A stretch of 64,000 bases of DNA from Microbispora sp. H11081. Its GTDB lineage: Bacteria > Actinomycetota > Actinomycetes > Streptosporangiales > Streptosporangiaceae. Position numbers and translations under genes: made by a program. Within the stretch, counting starts at the first letter, position 1, and the number at the start of each line of letters is the position of its first letter. The notes under the pieces are model-generated. The model made no database searches. It was not told the DNA's origin and was given only the letters and a program-made list of their open reading frames with translations. The DNA lies in contig NZ_JABBWV010000003.1 of assembly GCF_012999535.1 (NCBI RefSeq), forward strand, positions 1 to 64,000, written 5' to 3'. This document shows, piece after piece, positions 33,047 through 40,285 of this stretch.

Positions 33047-33831
33047 TGCGGGTGCACGCGAGCGGGGAAGGACCCGCGGTCCTGTGGATCCACGGCTACA
33101 CGATGGACTCCTCCACCTGGCGCGACCTGTGGGCGCTGCTGCCCGGCAGACGGCACATCGGGGTCGACCTGCCCGGCCACGGCGGGTCGGGCCCGATGCC
33201 GCCGGGCACGACGCTGCCGGGCCTCGCCGCCGAGCTCGCGGCCGTCGCGCGGGCGGAGGGCGCGCACGACGTCGTCGCCCTGTCCTTCGGGTCGCTGGCC
33301 GGGATCCAGCTCGCCATCGATGCGCCCGACGTCGTACGACGGCTCGTCGTCGGAGCGCCCACCATCGCGGGCGCGCCAGGCGAGGCGGGGACGGCGCCGC
33401 GTTACCGCGCGCTGATGGCTCTGCGGCGGGCCGGCGCGGACGGCGCCACCCTCGCGGACGTGTGGATGTCCTCGCCGCCCGACATCTTCCTCGGCACCCA
33501 GGCGCATCCCCGGCTGCGGGCGAGCCTGCGGTCGGTCATCGCCAGGCACGGCTGGGACGAACTGCGCACGGGCGCGATGGCGGCCTTCCACCGGCACACG
33601 CACACCGACGAGGCGCTCGGCGCGATCAGGGCCGACACGCTGGTCCTCGTCGGCGACGCCGAGATGCCGACGTTCGAGGCCAACGCAGAGCGGCTGGGCG
33701 CGGTCGTCCCCCGGTGCCGTGTGGCGCGGATGGCCGACGCGGGCCACCTGTGCATGATCGAGCGTCCGGAGGCCGCCGCGCGGCTCATCCGGCCCCACCT
33801 CGGAAGGAGCGCCGACGGTGCCGAGGCGTGA
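33046..33831 (+). CDS. Alpha/beta hydrolase
   Basis: A 261-residue alpha/beta-hydrolase with VLWIHGYTMDSSTWRDL (oxyanion loop), VDLPGHGGSGP, and a nucleophile elbow VVALSFGSLAGIQ in which Ser is flanked by Leu and Phe and the first elbow glycine is Ala. The acid is in LVLVGDAEMPT and the His in DAGHLCMIERP. The start is the ATG at 33046, overlapping the Rieske stop (TGATG); the GTG at 33043 is equally close to the GGAGGG site. It could act as an esterase or amide hydrolase on the product or on a leader remnant; this is inference. Confidence 0.85.
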   Translation: MRVHASGEGPAVLWIHGYTMDSSTWRDLWALLPGRRHIGVDLPGHGGSGPMPPGTTLPGLAAELAAVARAEGAHDVVALSFGSLAGIQLAIDAPDVVRRLVVGAPTIAGAPGEAGTAPRYRALMALRRAGADGATLADVWMSSPPDIFLGTQAHPRLRASLRSVIARHGWDELRTGAMAAFHRHTHTDEALGAIRADTLVLVGDAEMPTFEANAERLGAVVPRCRVARMADAGHLCMIERPEAAARLIRPHLGRSADGAEA

Positions 33832-34561
33832 GACGTACGCGCAGGGCGGGCCCTGCTGGGTGGACTACATGGCGGCCGACCCGGAGGGCGCGCGAGACTT
33901 CTACGCGGGACTGTTCGGCTGGACCTTCGACGCGCCCGAGGAGTACGGCTACCGCCTGGCGCGGCGGGGCGGGGAGGTCGTCGGCGGGTTCGGCCGGGTG
34001 CCCGAGGGCCGGGGGATGCCGGCCGCCTGGAACACCTATCTGGCGGCGAAGGACGCCGAGGCGGTGGCCGGGCGGGTGGCGGCCCTGGGCGGCACCGTGG
34101 TGTTCGGGCCGCTCGGCGCTGGGGCGAACGGCCGGTTCCTGTTCGCGGTGGACCCGGCGGGCGCGACGGTCGGCTTCTGGCAGGGGCACTGGGCGGAGGG
34201 CATCGTGCTGGTCGACGAGCCCGGCGCGACCTGCGGCCACGAGTTGTGGGCGGCGGACCCCGCCGCCGCCCGCGTCTTCTACTCCGGGCTTTTCGGGCCC
34301 GGGCTCTTCGGGTCCGGGCTCTTCGGGGAGGAGACGCCGCCCGGATGGGACGTGCGCGGGACGCCGCATGCGGCGTCACCGCAGTGGCTGTCCTACTTCC
34401 TCGTGGACGACGTGCCCGCGGCGGCCCTGGCCGCGGAACGGGCGGGCGGCGGCGTGGCCGGTCAGGACCACGAGGGCGGGGAGGCGGTGCTGCGCGACCC
34501 CTGGGGCGCGCTGTTCGGCGTCAGGGACGGCCGGCGCCGCTCCGCGGGCGGAACCAGATGA
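33818..34561 (+). CDS. VOC-superfamily (glyoxalase/bleomycin-resistance) protein
   Basis: A 247-residue two-module VOC protein: module 1 has PCWVDYMAADPEGARDFYAG and AVDPAGATVGFWQ, and module 2 has CGHELWAADPAAARVFYSG and LRDPWGALFGV. Family members bind metals or sequester small molecules, including as resistance proteins. A triple GLFG repeat (FGPGLFGSGLFG) expands the second module. The GTG at 33818 overlaps the hydrolase end by 14 bp, with GGAAGGAG upstream. Its 3' end overlaps a convergent small gene by 41 bp. A self-protection role by binding the peptide is possible but unproven. Confidence 0.85.
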   Translation: MPRRETYAQGGPCWVDYMAADPEGARDFYAGLFGWTFDAPEEYGYRLARRGGEVVGGFGRVPEGRGMPAAWNTYLAAKDAEAVAGRVAALGGTVVFGPLGAGANGRFLFAVDPAGATVGFWQGHWAEGIVLVDEPGATCGHELWAADPAAARVFYSGLFGPGLFGSGLFGEETPPGWDVRGTPHAASPQWLSYFLVDDVPAAALAAERAGGGVAGQDHEGGEAVLRDPWGALFGVRDGRRRSAGGTR

Positions 34562-34691
34562 AGAAGGCGGCCACGAGGATCGCCCCCACGACCACGACGA
34601 CAGTGCCCACGGTCCTGTCGATCATCAGTGACACGACGACCGCGATCGCGTAAACCAGCGGAACGATGAGGCGGATGTTTCGCAGTCCCAT
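34521..34691 (-). CDS. Small two-helix membrane protein (56 aa)
   Basis: The protein is MGLRNIRLIVPLVYAIAVVV..., with a first helix at about 6-23, a second at about 28-46 (TVGTVVVVVGAILVAAFFIW) and a basic tail. The ATG at 34691 follows GAGAGG at good spacing. It overlaps the 3' end of the VOC gene on the opposite strand. ATACGTAT-like octamers lie 80-110 bp upstream, like other cluster promoters. It has no family I recognise. Its size and topology match the 61-residue protein at 24796, so both are candidate immunity or accessory membrane proteins. Confidence 0.6.
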   Translation of the reverse strand: MGLRNIRLIVPLVYAIAVVVSLMIDRTVGTVVVVVGAILVAAFFIWFRPRSGAGRP

Positions 34692-34770
34692 GACCTCTCC
34701 CCGATGAAAAAGAATTCGGCCAACGCATCATCGGGCTTTTCCGGCGGGCCGTCCAGCGTGATTCCGTTAA

Positions 34771-34801
34771 TTACGTATCCGGACCGCCGGGCCGTACGTA
34801 T
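34771..34801. promoter_or_regulatory. Pair of TACGTA octamers
   Basis: TTACGTAT (34771-34778) and GTACGTAT (34794-34801) lie 80-110 bp upstream of the 56-residue membrane protein gene, in an AT-richer pocket. The same octamer type is found at 14780, 14857, 27170 and 27211. It is a candidate cluster-regulator site. Confidence 0.35.
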
Positions 34802-34815
34802 GCGTATTTCCGTCC

Positions 34816-35691
34816 TCAGATATGCAGGCCGGGCCGCAGCACGAGCAGATAGAACGCGACCACCGCCGCATAGGCGAGAAACGCCCACGCGGGAAGCCGC
34901 CAGTCCGTCTCCGCCCTCTCACGCGGTTCGTACGGCCGGCCCGCGTTCGGCGTCATGAATCCGACCAGCGCCATTCCCGGCCCCCAGCAGCCGAGGATGC
35001 CGTAGAAGACGACCTCGGGGTCGCCGCCGAGAGCGGCGGGCACCAGCAGCGCCAGGCCCAGGAAGTAGGGGACCCACAGGCGGGTCACCGCGGCCTTGCG
35101 GGCGCGGGGGGTGTCCAGTGGCACGCTCGCGGGCAGCGAGTCGAGGTACATCCGGCTGAGCGGCCGGGTGACCAGATAGAGCAGCGCCATCCCGGCGGCG
35201 GCCACGAGGAACTGGACCGCGACGGGCACGTGATAGAGGCGGGCGATGGCGCCGGTGTCGCCCGGCGCGAGCAGTGGCGTGACCACCAGGTAGCCCAGGA
35301 AGGCGGCGATCCCCGTCATCGCCAGCCACATCAGCAGCAGGCGGGGGTAGGAGGGCCCGCGGCGGCGGTACAGCGCCCAGCAGACGAGGCCGGTGACGAG
35401 GCTGCCGACCGGGCCCGCGGCGGCCACCAGCGCCTCCTGCGCCCGATCCGCCGAGGCCACGTGCGCCTCGACGAACTGGCCGATGGCAGGATGGAACCCC
35501 AGCGCGCGGGCGGCCAGGGCGTGCGACCCTTCGTGGACGAACACCTCGACCAACTGCGCCGTGGCGTACGACAGGGCGAGCGGTCCCCAGGCGGTGCGGG
35601 GGGAGGTGGTGCGCGGTGCGGCGGCATCCCGCCGGGCCGCCGGGGTCTCGGGGGTGCGCGTCACCCTGACATGGAAGCAGAACCCCGGCAC
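34816..35691 (-). CDS. M50-like membrane metalloprotease homologue
   Basis: A 291-residue polytopic protein with HEGSH (VFVHEGSHALAARALGF, about residue 54), i.e. the HExxH zinc motif at a membrane helix. Six or so further helices follow (SLVTGLVCWALY; LLLMWLAMTGIAAFLGYL; AVQFLVAAAGMALLYLV; VPYFLGLALLVPAALG; AWAFLAYAAVVAFYLLVL). This fits peptidase M50-like families with a degenerate second motif. The GTG at 35691 is the longest start; a GTG at 35664 is possible. A KstR-like box is centred 50-60 bp upstream. In this cluster it could help trim the leader or release regulators, which is inference. Confidence 0.7.
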   Translation of the reverse strand: MPGFCFHVRVTRTPETPAARRDAAAPRTTSPRTAWGPLALSYATAQLVEVFVHEGSHALAARALGFHPAIGQFVEAHVASADRAQEALVAAAGPVGSLVTGLVCWALYRRRGPSYPRLLLMWLAMTGIAAFLGYLVVTPLLAPGDTGAIARLYHVPVAVQFLVAAAGMALLYLVTRPLSRMYLDSLPASVPLDTPRARKAAVTRLWVPYFLGLALLVPAALGGDPEVVFYGILGCWGPGMALVGFMTPNAGRPYEPRERAETDWRLPAWAFLAYAAVVAFYLLVLRPGLHI

Positions 35692-35737
35692 TCGGTCCAG
35701 GCGCTTTCCGGCGATCGGAATTTCATTCCAATAAGGC

Positions 35738-35751
35738 CGAAACCTGTTCTA
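35738..35751. promoter_or_regulatory. KstR-like box CGAAACCTGTTCTA
   Basis: It matches TNNAACNNGTTNNA at all fixed positions except the first. It lies 47-60 bp upstream of the M50-like gene and downstream of the KstR-like regulator gene. Confidence 0.4.
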
Positions 35752-35842
35752 GTGGCCTACCTGTCTGACTCGGTGGCCTGACCAGTGGTTATCCACCTGG
35801 TGTCACCGGTTGGCGGCAAAGTCACCCCGGCGTGAGGTGAAA

Positions 35843-36499
35843 CTAGAAACCGGCGAGTAGCCGTTCGGCGGTGATCTCGATGCGGTGCTGGCTCTGTTCG
35901 TAGGTGCGCCGCCCGCGCAGCATCTCCAGCAACTCCTGCACCCAGACGCCCGCGAGTGACCCGGTGAGCGCGAGCTGGTCCTCCGCGGGGATGTCCACCT
36001 CGCGGCCGTCGGTGGCGACGCGGAGCAGCAGGCTCGCCATCCGGTCGCTGAACGGCGCCTCCACCTCGGCCATGATCAGGGAGCGGATGAGCGCGTCGGC
36101 GAGCTCTGGCTCGCGCATCAGCCCTCGCGTGGCCCGCATCAGCACGTCGACCGCCCGGCCGGCCGGGTGCGCGGCGGTCGGCGGGCGCCTTTCCATGCTG
36201 GATTCCAGCAGGTCGATCTCTTCGCCGACCACGGCGACGACCAGGTCCATCTTGGAGGGGAAGTAGCGGTAGAGCGTGCCCAGGGCGACGCCCGCGCGCT
36301 CGGCGACCGTACGCATCTGCATCGCCTCGACACCGCCGCGGGAAGCGAGGGCGGCCGCCGCCTGGACGATGCGCCGCCGCCGCTGGTGCTGGCTCCGGGT
36401 GCGGGCTCCCGGGGTCGCGGGAGCCGGTCGGTCGCCCCCTGTGGAAGGCCCTTCGGGGGGTGACGGCGCAGCGTCGGCGAGTGCATGCGTAGTGCGCAT
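35843..36499 (-). CDS. TetR-family regulator, KstR-like
   Basis: A 218-residue TetR protein. Its DNA-binding domain (RRRRIVQAAAALASRGGVEA, then MQMRTVAERAGVALGTLYRY and FPSKMDLVVAV) closely resembles mycobacterial KstR, the sterol-catabolism repressor, including the recognition helix context VAxGTLYRYFPSK. The C-terminal ligand domain is divergent, so the ligand may differ. KstR-type AAC-N2-GTT cores lie immediately upstream (36503-36510), and a better box is at 36632, so autoregulation is likely. It forms the right edge of the RiPP cluster. Confidence 0.85.
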   Translation of the reverse strand: MRTTHALADAAPSPPEGPSTGGDRPAPATPGARTRSQHQRRRRIVQAAAALASRGGVEAMQMRTVAERAGVALGTLYRYFPSKMDLVVAVVGEEIDLLESSMERRPPTAAHPAGRAVDVLMRATRGLMREPELADALIRSLIMAEVEAPFSDRMASLLLRVATDGREVDIPAEDQLALTGSLAGVWVQELLEMLRGRRTYEQSQHRIEITAERLLAGF

Positions 36500-36513
36500 A
36501 GGAACACGTTATC
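36500..36513. promoter_or_regulatory. AACACGTT core at the TetR gene start
   Basis: AGGAACACGTTATC directly abuts the regulator's ATG. The inner AAC-N2-GTT of the KstR consensus is present, but the outer T and A are not. It is a candidate autoregulatory site. Confidence 0.35.
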
Positions 36514-36631
36514 TGATTTCCGCTCCTTCTGGATGGTTACTCACCAGTCACAAAAGCGCTGGCGGTTATATGAATGTCGCGTTTCGGTGGCGTGCCGTCA
36601 CCGGTTCGCCGAGCGTTCTCCTGCGAGGAAT

Positions 36632-36645
36632 TGGAATCTGTTCTA
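36632..36645. promoter_or_regulatory. KstR-like box TGGAATCTGTTCTA
   Basis: It matches TNNAACNNGTTNNA with one change (AAT for AAC). It is flanked by GGAA and TTCC, which extend the symmetry. It lies about 135 bp upstream of the TetR gene in otherwise gene-free DNA. Confidence 0.35.
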
Positions 36646-36702
36646 GTTCCTGGTTTTGGAGTGGTGTCTCGTCCCTGCGGGCAGGCCGGTGGAACATCGG
36701 GA

Positions 36703-36785
36703 GACACGGAGACACGGGAGACACGGTAGACACGGGAGACACGGGAGACACGGGGAACACGGGGAACACGTGGGAGACACAGGGG
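36703..36785. repeat. 8-9-bp minisatellite (GACACGGGA)
   Basis: About nine tandem copies of GACACGGGA-type units with variants (GACACGGTA, AACACGGGG, AACACGTGG). They lie in the 485-bp gene-free stretch 36500-36984 between the TetR gene and the sigma-like gene. Because the unit is three codons long, several frames stay open without coding support. I find no convincing gene here. Confidence 0.8.
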
Positions 36786-36906
36786 AGCGCGAGGGGCCGG
36801 CGCGCTCCCGACGGGCCCCTCGGTGCCGCGCGCCGGCCGTGTCCGGGCCGCATCGGGAGACCGGCCGGCGGGCGCGTGCTCTCTTTCGGACACCCGTGCG
36901 CGGCGG

Positions 36907-36984
36907 TGCCGGGCACTCGCGCAGTGCCGGGCACTCAGGCGGTGCCGACCGCATGGGCGGTGGCGATCGTCTGGGCGGTGGCGA
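36907..36984. repeat. Short tandem duplications
   Basis: Two sets of imperfect duplications sit side by side: GTGCCGGGCACTC twice (from about 36909 and 36924) and TGGGCGGTGGCGATC twice (from about 36954 and 36972). They end at the stop codon of the sigma-like gene and are probably replication-slippage products. Confidence 0.6.
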
Positions 36985-38922
36985 TCACTGCACGAAGTAG
37001 AAAACGATCAATGCGATGACCAGGCAGATCAGGATGCCGACGACTTCCCACAGCCAGTCGTAGTGCCGGTCGCCCTTCGCGCGCCGGCGCTTGCTCGCGC
37101 CGTTCCCCGAGGGCTTGCCCCGGTGCCTGCGGGCCGGAGTGCGGGAGGCGGCGGGCAGCGGACGGGAGACCGCCGCGGCGACCGGGTGGAGCTGGACGTC
37201 CGGCTCCGGCCGGAACGTCTGGGTGAGGCGCTCGACTTCCCCGGCCGACGGCCGCTCGTCCGGGACCTCGGCCAGGGCGGGCGGCTCGGCGGTCGACCAC
37301 CCGGCGTGCGGCCCGGTCTCCTGCGGCCCGGTCTCATGCGGCGCGGGGGCGAACACGTCCATGGAAGGAGCGGGAGGAAGTGACGGTTCGGCGGGCGGCG
37401 CCGGCGGGAAGTCCGCGGACGGCTCCGAAACCGGGGGGAAGGCCGGTGGGAAGGCCGGGGAGAACACGCCGGCCTCCTCGGCGGCGGGAGCCGGGCCGGC
37501 TGGCCCCGGCCGCGTGGGGGCCTCGGCGGGCTCGGCCTGCCCCGGCGTGCCGGCGGGTTCGGCCGTACGGAACGCGTCGAAGGGCTGGGCGAAGCGGAGC
37601 GTCTCGAACAACGCGTCCAGGGGGTCGTCCTGGCGTGGTGTGGCGGACCCGCCGAAGGCGTCGAACGGCTCCGCGGGACGCGGCGGGGTTCGGAAGGCGT
37701 CGTACGGCTCCGGGGCACGAGGGGTGTCCGCTGAGCCGCCGGAGTCCTTCGCCGGGCCGGGCATGACGCCGAAGGCGTCGAACGGCTCGGGGTGAGGTGG
37801 CGTCGTGCCGGGGCCGGGGAAGGGGTCCGAGGCGCGTGCCGTCACGCCGAACGACTCGAACGGGTCGGGGCGGTGCGTGGCCTCGGAGCCGCCGAACGCG
37901 TCGAACGCGTCGGGGGCCGTCTCCGCGACGGCCGGTGCGATCGATGGTGTGGCGGGCGTGGTCTGGGCGGGTTCCCGAGAGGACCCCTGCGGCTCGATCG
38001 GCGCGGCCAGCGCCGGCTGGGACTCGGCCGCCCCGGAGCGGGCCGGCCGCCCGGAGCGCTTTCTGCGCAGACGACCCTCGGCGAGCGGGTTGACCAGCGC
38101 GCCGCGCAACCTCGGCATGGGCTCGGTCGTCGCCTCGTGCCTGGCCTTGCGCCGGGAGCCCTGCGACGGCGCGAGGGTGTCGGTCTTGACCACGACCGTG
38201 TCGGTGGCCTGGTCGGGGTCGCTCAGCGGCAGCGGCCAGGTCGGCGTGGTCGGCCACAGCCTCTTGGTGACCAGCCCGGAGGACTGTTCCGGACCCGTGA
38301 CGCTTCCCGGCTCCTCGTACGGCAGCGCCGTCAGCACCCGGTCGCGTACGGACGCGGCCGGGCGGTGCCAGGGCAGCCGGGCCAGCACGTCGCCGACGGG
38401 GGAGACGCCGATGGCGTCGTAGACCTCCGCGACGGCGGTGGGCACGAACGGCGCCGACCTGGCGGCGGTGACCGCGGTCTCCAGGGTCTGGGCGAAGCGG
38501 CGCGCCGCTCCCTCGGCCAGTTCCTCGGCGGTGTCGACCGCCACGTCGAGGACCACCGACAGCTCGGGCGGCGTGAGGCCGCACACCTCCGACAGCAGCA
38601 GGACCTCGCGCTGGTGCGGCCGGATGTCCCGGAACACCCGCTCGATCAAGGCGGTGGCGGGGTCGGTGACCGAGTCCACCGCGGGCAGCGCGTAACTGAC
38701 GTCCCGCCGGTAGATCTCCCGGCGCGCCAGGGCGTACAGGGCGGCGCGCGAGGGCGGTTCGGCGGTCGGAGCGGTGGTGAAGACCGCCACCACGGCGTCG
38801 GCGGCCGGCGCGGTCTGGCCGAGCTGGTCGTGGCAGTACGCGAACAGGCCCGTGGCGTGACGCTCGTAGAGCTCGGCGATCAGCTCGCTTCTGGAGCGCT
38901 GACCGGTGAGCGGTGGAGTCAC
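36985..38922 (-). CDS. Tail-anchored sigma-factor-like protein with DAF/DPF repeats
   Basis: A 645-residue protein in three parts. Residues ~10-160 resemble an ECF sigma factor (LIAELYERHATGLFAYC, then RPHQREVLLLSEVCGLTPPE as the region-4 helix-turn-helix). Residues ~160-590 are a low-complexity Pro/Ala/Asp-rich linker containing at least six phenylalanine motifs of the type PEPFDAFG / PDPFESFG between about 335 and 452. The end is a basic patch (RRHRGKPSGNGASKRRR) and one membrane helix (LWEVVGILICLVIALIVFYF) at the very C-terminus. The GTG at 38922 has AGAGGAG 6 nt upstream. The architecture suggests a sigma-like domain held at the membrane; function is unknown. Confidence 0.75.
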   Translation of the reverse strand: MTPPLTGQRSRSELIAELYERHATGLFAYCHDQLGQTAPAADAVVAVFTTAPTAEPPSRAALYALARREIYRRDVSYALPAVDSVTDPATALIERVFRDIRPHQREVLLLSEVCGLTPPELSVVLDVAVDTAEELAEGAARRFAQTLETAVTAARSAPFVPTAVAEVYDAIGVSPVGDVLARLPWHRPAASVRDRVLTALPYEEPGSVTGPEQSSGLVTKRLWPTTPTWPLPLSDPDQATDTVVVKTDTLAPSQGSRRKARHEATTEPMPRLRGALVNPLAEGRLRRKRSGRPARSGAAESQPALAAPIEPQGSSREPAQTTPATPSIAPAVAETAPDAFDAFGGSEATHRPDPFESFGVTARASDPFPGPGTTPPHPEPFDAFGVMPGPAKDSGGSADTPRAPEPYDAFRTPPRPAEPFDAFGGSATPRQDDPLDALFETLRFAQPFDAFRTAEPAGTPGQAEPAEAPTRPGPAGPAPAAEEAGVFSPAFPPAFPPVSEPSADFPPAPPAEPSLPPAPSMDVFAPAPHETGPQETGPHAGWSTAEPPALAEVPDERPSAGEVERLTQTFRPEPDVQLHPVAAAVSRPLPAASRTPARRHRGKPSGNGASKRRRAKGDRHYDWLWEVVGILICLVIALIVFYFVQ

Positions 38923-39045
38923 GACCGGCTCCTCTGAGTTTCGTGCTGGTCCGTGTCGGTAGGGACACGGCGGAGGGATGAGAGAGACGTGAGAGTAATC
39001 ATGCCAACACCTCGCCACACCACGCATCAGGAGATGCCCTATTGA

Positions 39046-39055
39046 TAGATATCTA
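39046..39055. promoter_or_regulatory. TAGATATCTA palindrome
   Basis: A perfect 10-bp AT-rich palindrome between the divergent sigma-like gene and the osmoprotectant ABC operon. It may be an operator; no further support. Confidence 0.25.
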
Positions 39056-39205
39056 GGCACTGAGATCAAAGCCGCCGCCGTAGGCTGGCCGCCGGGTGTC
39101 CTGTACGGAACGGGTGGCGTCCTATTCCCGGAGGCTCACGGGGGAAGAGCGAGCGGGCCTCCTGACGTTGAGTTGATCGCACACTCTTTCGAAGGGCGAG
39201 ATCGC

Positions 39206-40285
39206 GTGATCACGTTTGAAGGCGTCACCAAGCGCTACCCGGACGGAACGGTGGCCGTGGACGACCTCGACCTCGAGGTGCCGACCGGGGCGATCACCGT
39301 GTTCGTGGGGCCGTCCGGCTGTGGCAAGACCACGTCGCTCCGCATGATCAACCGCATGATCGACGCCACCTCCGGCCGCATCACCCTGCACGGCAGGGAC
39401 GTGCGCGAGATCGATCCGCCCACGCTCAGGCGCGGCATCGGGTACGTGATCCAGCAGGCCGGTCTCTTCCCGCACCGCAAGATCGTGGACAACGTGGCGA
39501 CCGTGCCGTACCTGCTGGGCTGGAGCAAGAAGAAGGCGCGCACCCGGGCGATGGAACTGCTGGAACTGGTCGGGCTCGACCCGGGACTGGCCGGCCGCTA
39601 CCCCTTCCAGCTGTCCGGCGGCCAGCAGCAGCGGGTCGGCGTGGCGCGGGCGCTCGCGGCCGATCCTCCGGTGCTGCTGATGGACGAGCCGTTCAGCGCG
39701 GTCGACCCGATCGTGCGGGCCAGCCTGCAGGACGAGTTGCTGCGGCTGCAGTCGGAGTTGCGCAAGACGATCGTGTTCGTCACCCACGACATCGACGAGG
39801 CGGTCAAGCTCGGCGACACGGTGGCCGTCCTGCGCGTGGGCGGGCGGCTGGCCCAGATGGCCGGCCCCGCCACGTTGCTCACCGAGCCCGCCGACGACTT
39901 CGTCCGCGAGTTCCTCGGCCGCGACCGCGGCATCCGGCGGCTGTCGTTCATCTCGGCCAAGGAGGTGCGCCTCCGCCCGGCGCCGTCCGATCTCGCGACC
40001 GACGAGGCCGGCCGCCCGCTCGGCTGGCGGACCGGGGACGAGCTCGCGGCGTACGGCACCTTCGACCCCGAGAGCGACTCGCTGCGGGCGGCGCTCGACG
40101 CGGCCCTGCTGTCGGCGAACGGCGTCGCGGTCGCCGTGGACGAGGACGGCCGCGTGCGCGGCGTGGCGGGGCGTGACGCGATCGACGAACTGCTCGCCGA
40201 GTACGCGCCGCCTCCAGCGCCCTCCCCGGCACCCTCCCCACCGCCGTCCCAGGGCTCCGGGCCGGCCGAGGAGGCGCCCGCGTGA
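39206..40285 (+). CDS. Osmoprotectant-type ABC transporter ATPase (OpuCA/ProV-like)
   Basis: A 359-residue ATPase of the quaternary-amine uptake family. It has FVGPSGCGKTTSLRMINRM (about residue 33), YVIQQAGLFPHRKIVDNV (the family's Q-loop), LSGGQQQRVGVARAL and LLMDEPFSAVDPIVR. A degenerate C-terminal CBS-like region (AYGTFDPESDSLRAALDAAL) follows, then a Pro/Ser tail. The GTG at 39206 (VITFEGVTKRYPDGT) fits the family; ORF extension upstream is not conserved. It is the first gene of a four-gene importer operon with overlapping starts. Confidence 0.88.
   Translation: MITFEGVTKRYPDGTVAVDDLDLEVPTGAITVFVGPSGCGKTTSLRMINRMIDATSGRITLHGRDVREIDPPTLRRGIGYVIQQAGLFPHRKIVDNVATVPYLLGWSKKKARTRAMELLELVGLDPGLAGRYPFQLSGGQQQRVGVARALAADPPVLLMDEPFSAVDPIVRASLQDELLRLQSELRKTIVFVTHDIDEAVKLGDTVAVLRVGGRLAQMAGPATLLTEPADDFVREFLGRDRGIRRLSFISAKEVRLRPAPSDLATDEAGRPLGWRTGDELAAYGTFDPESDSLRAALDAALLSANGVAVAVDEDGRVRGVAGRDAIDELLAEYAPPPAPSPAPSPPPSQGSGPAEEAPA

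Noticed and set aside
36643..36954. Minus-strand reading frames with PCLPCLPCLP-type repeats across the minisatellite
   Set aside because: The repeat unit is 9 bp, so frames stay open by composition alone; there is no ribosome site, no conserved domain and no codon bias.
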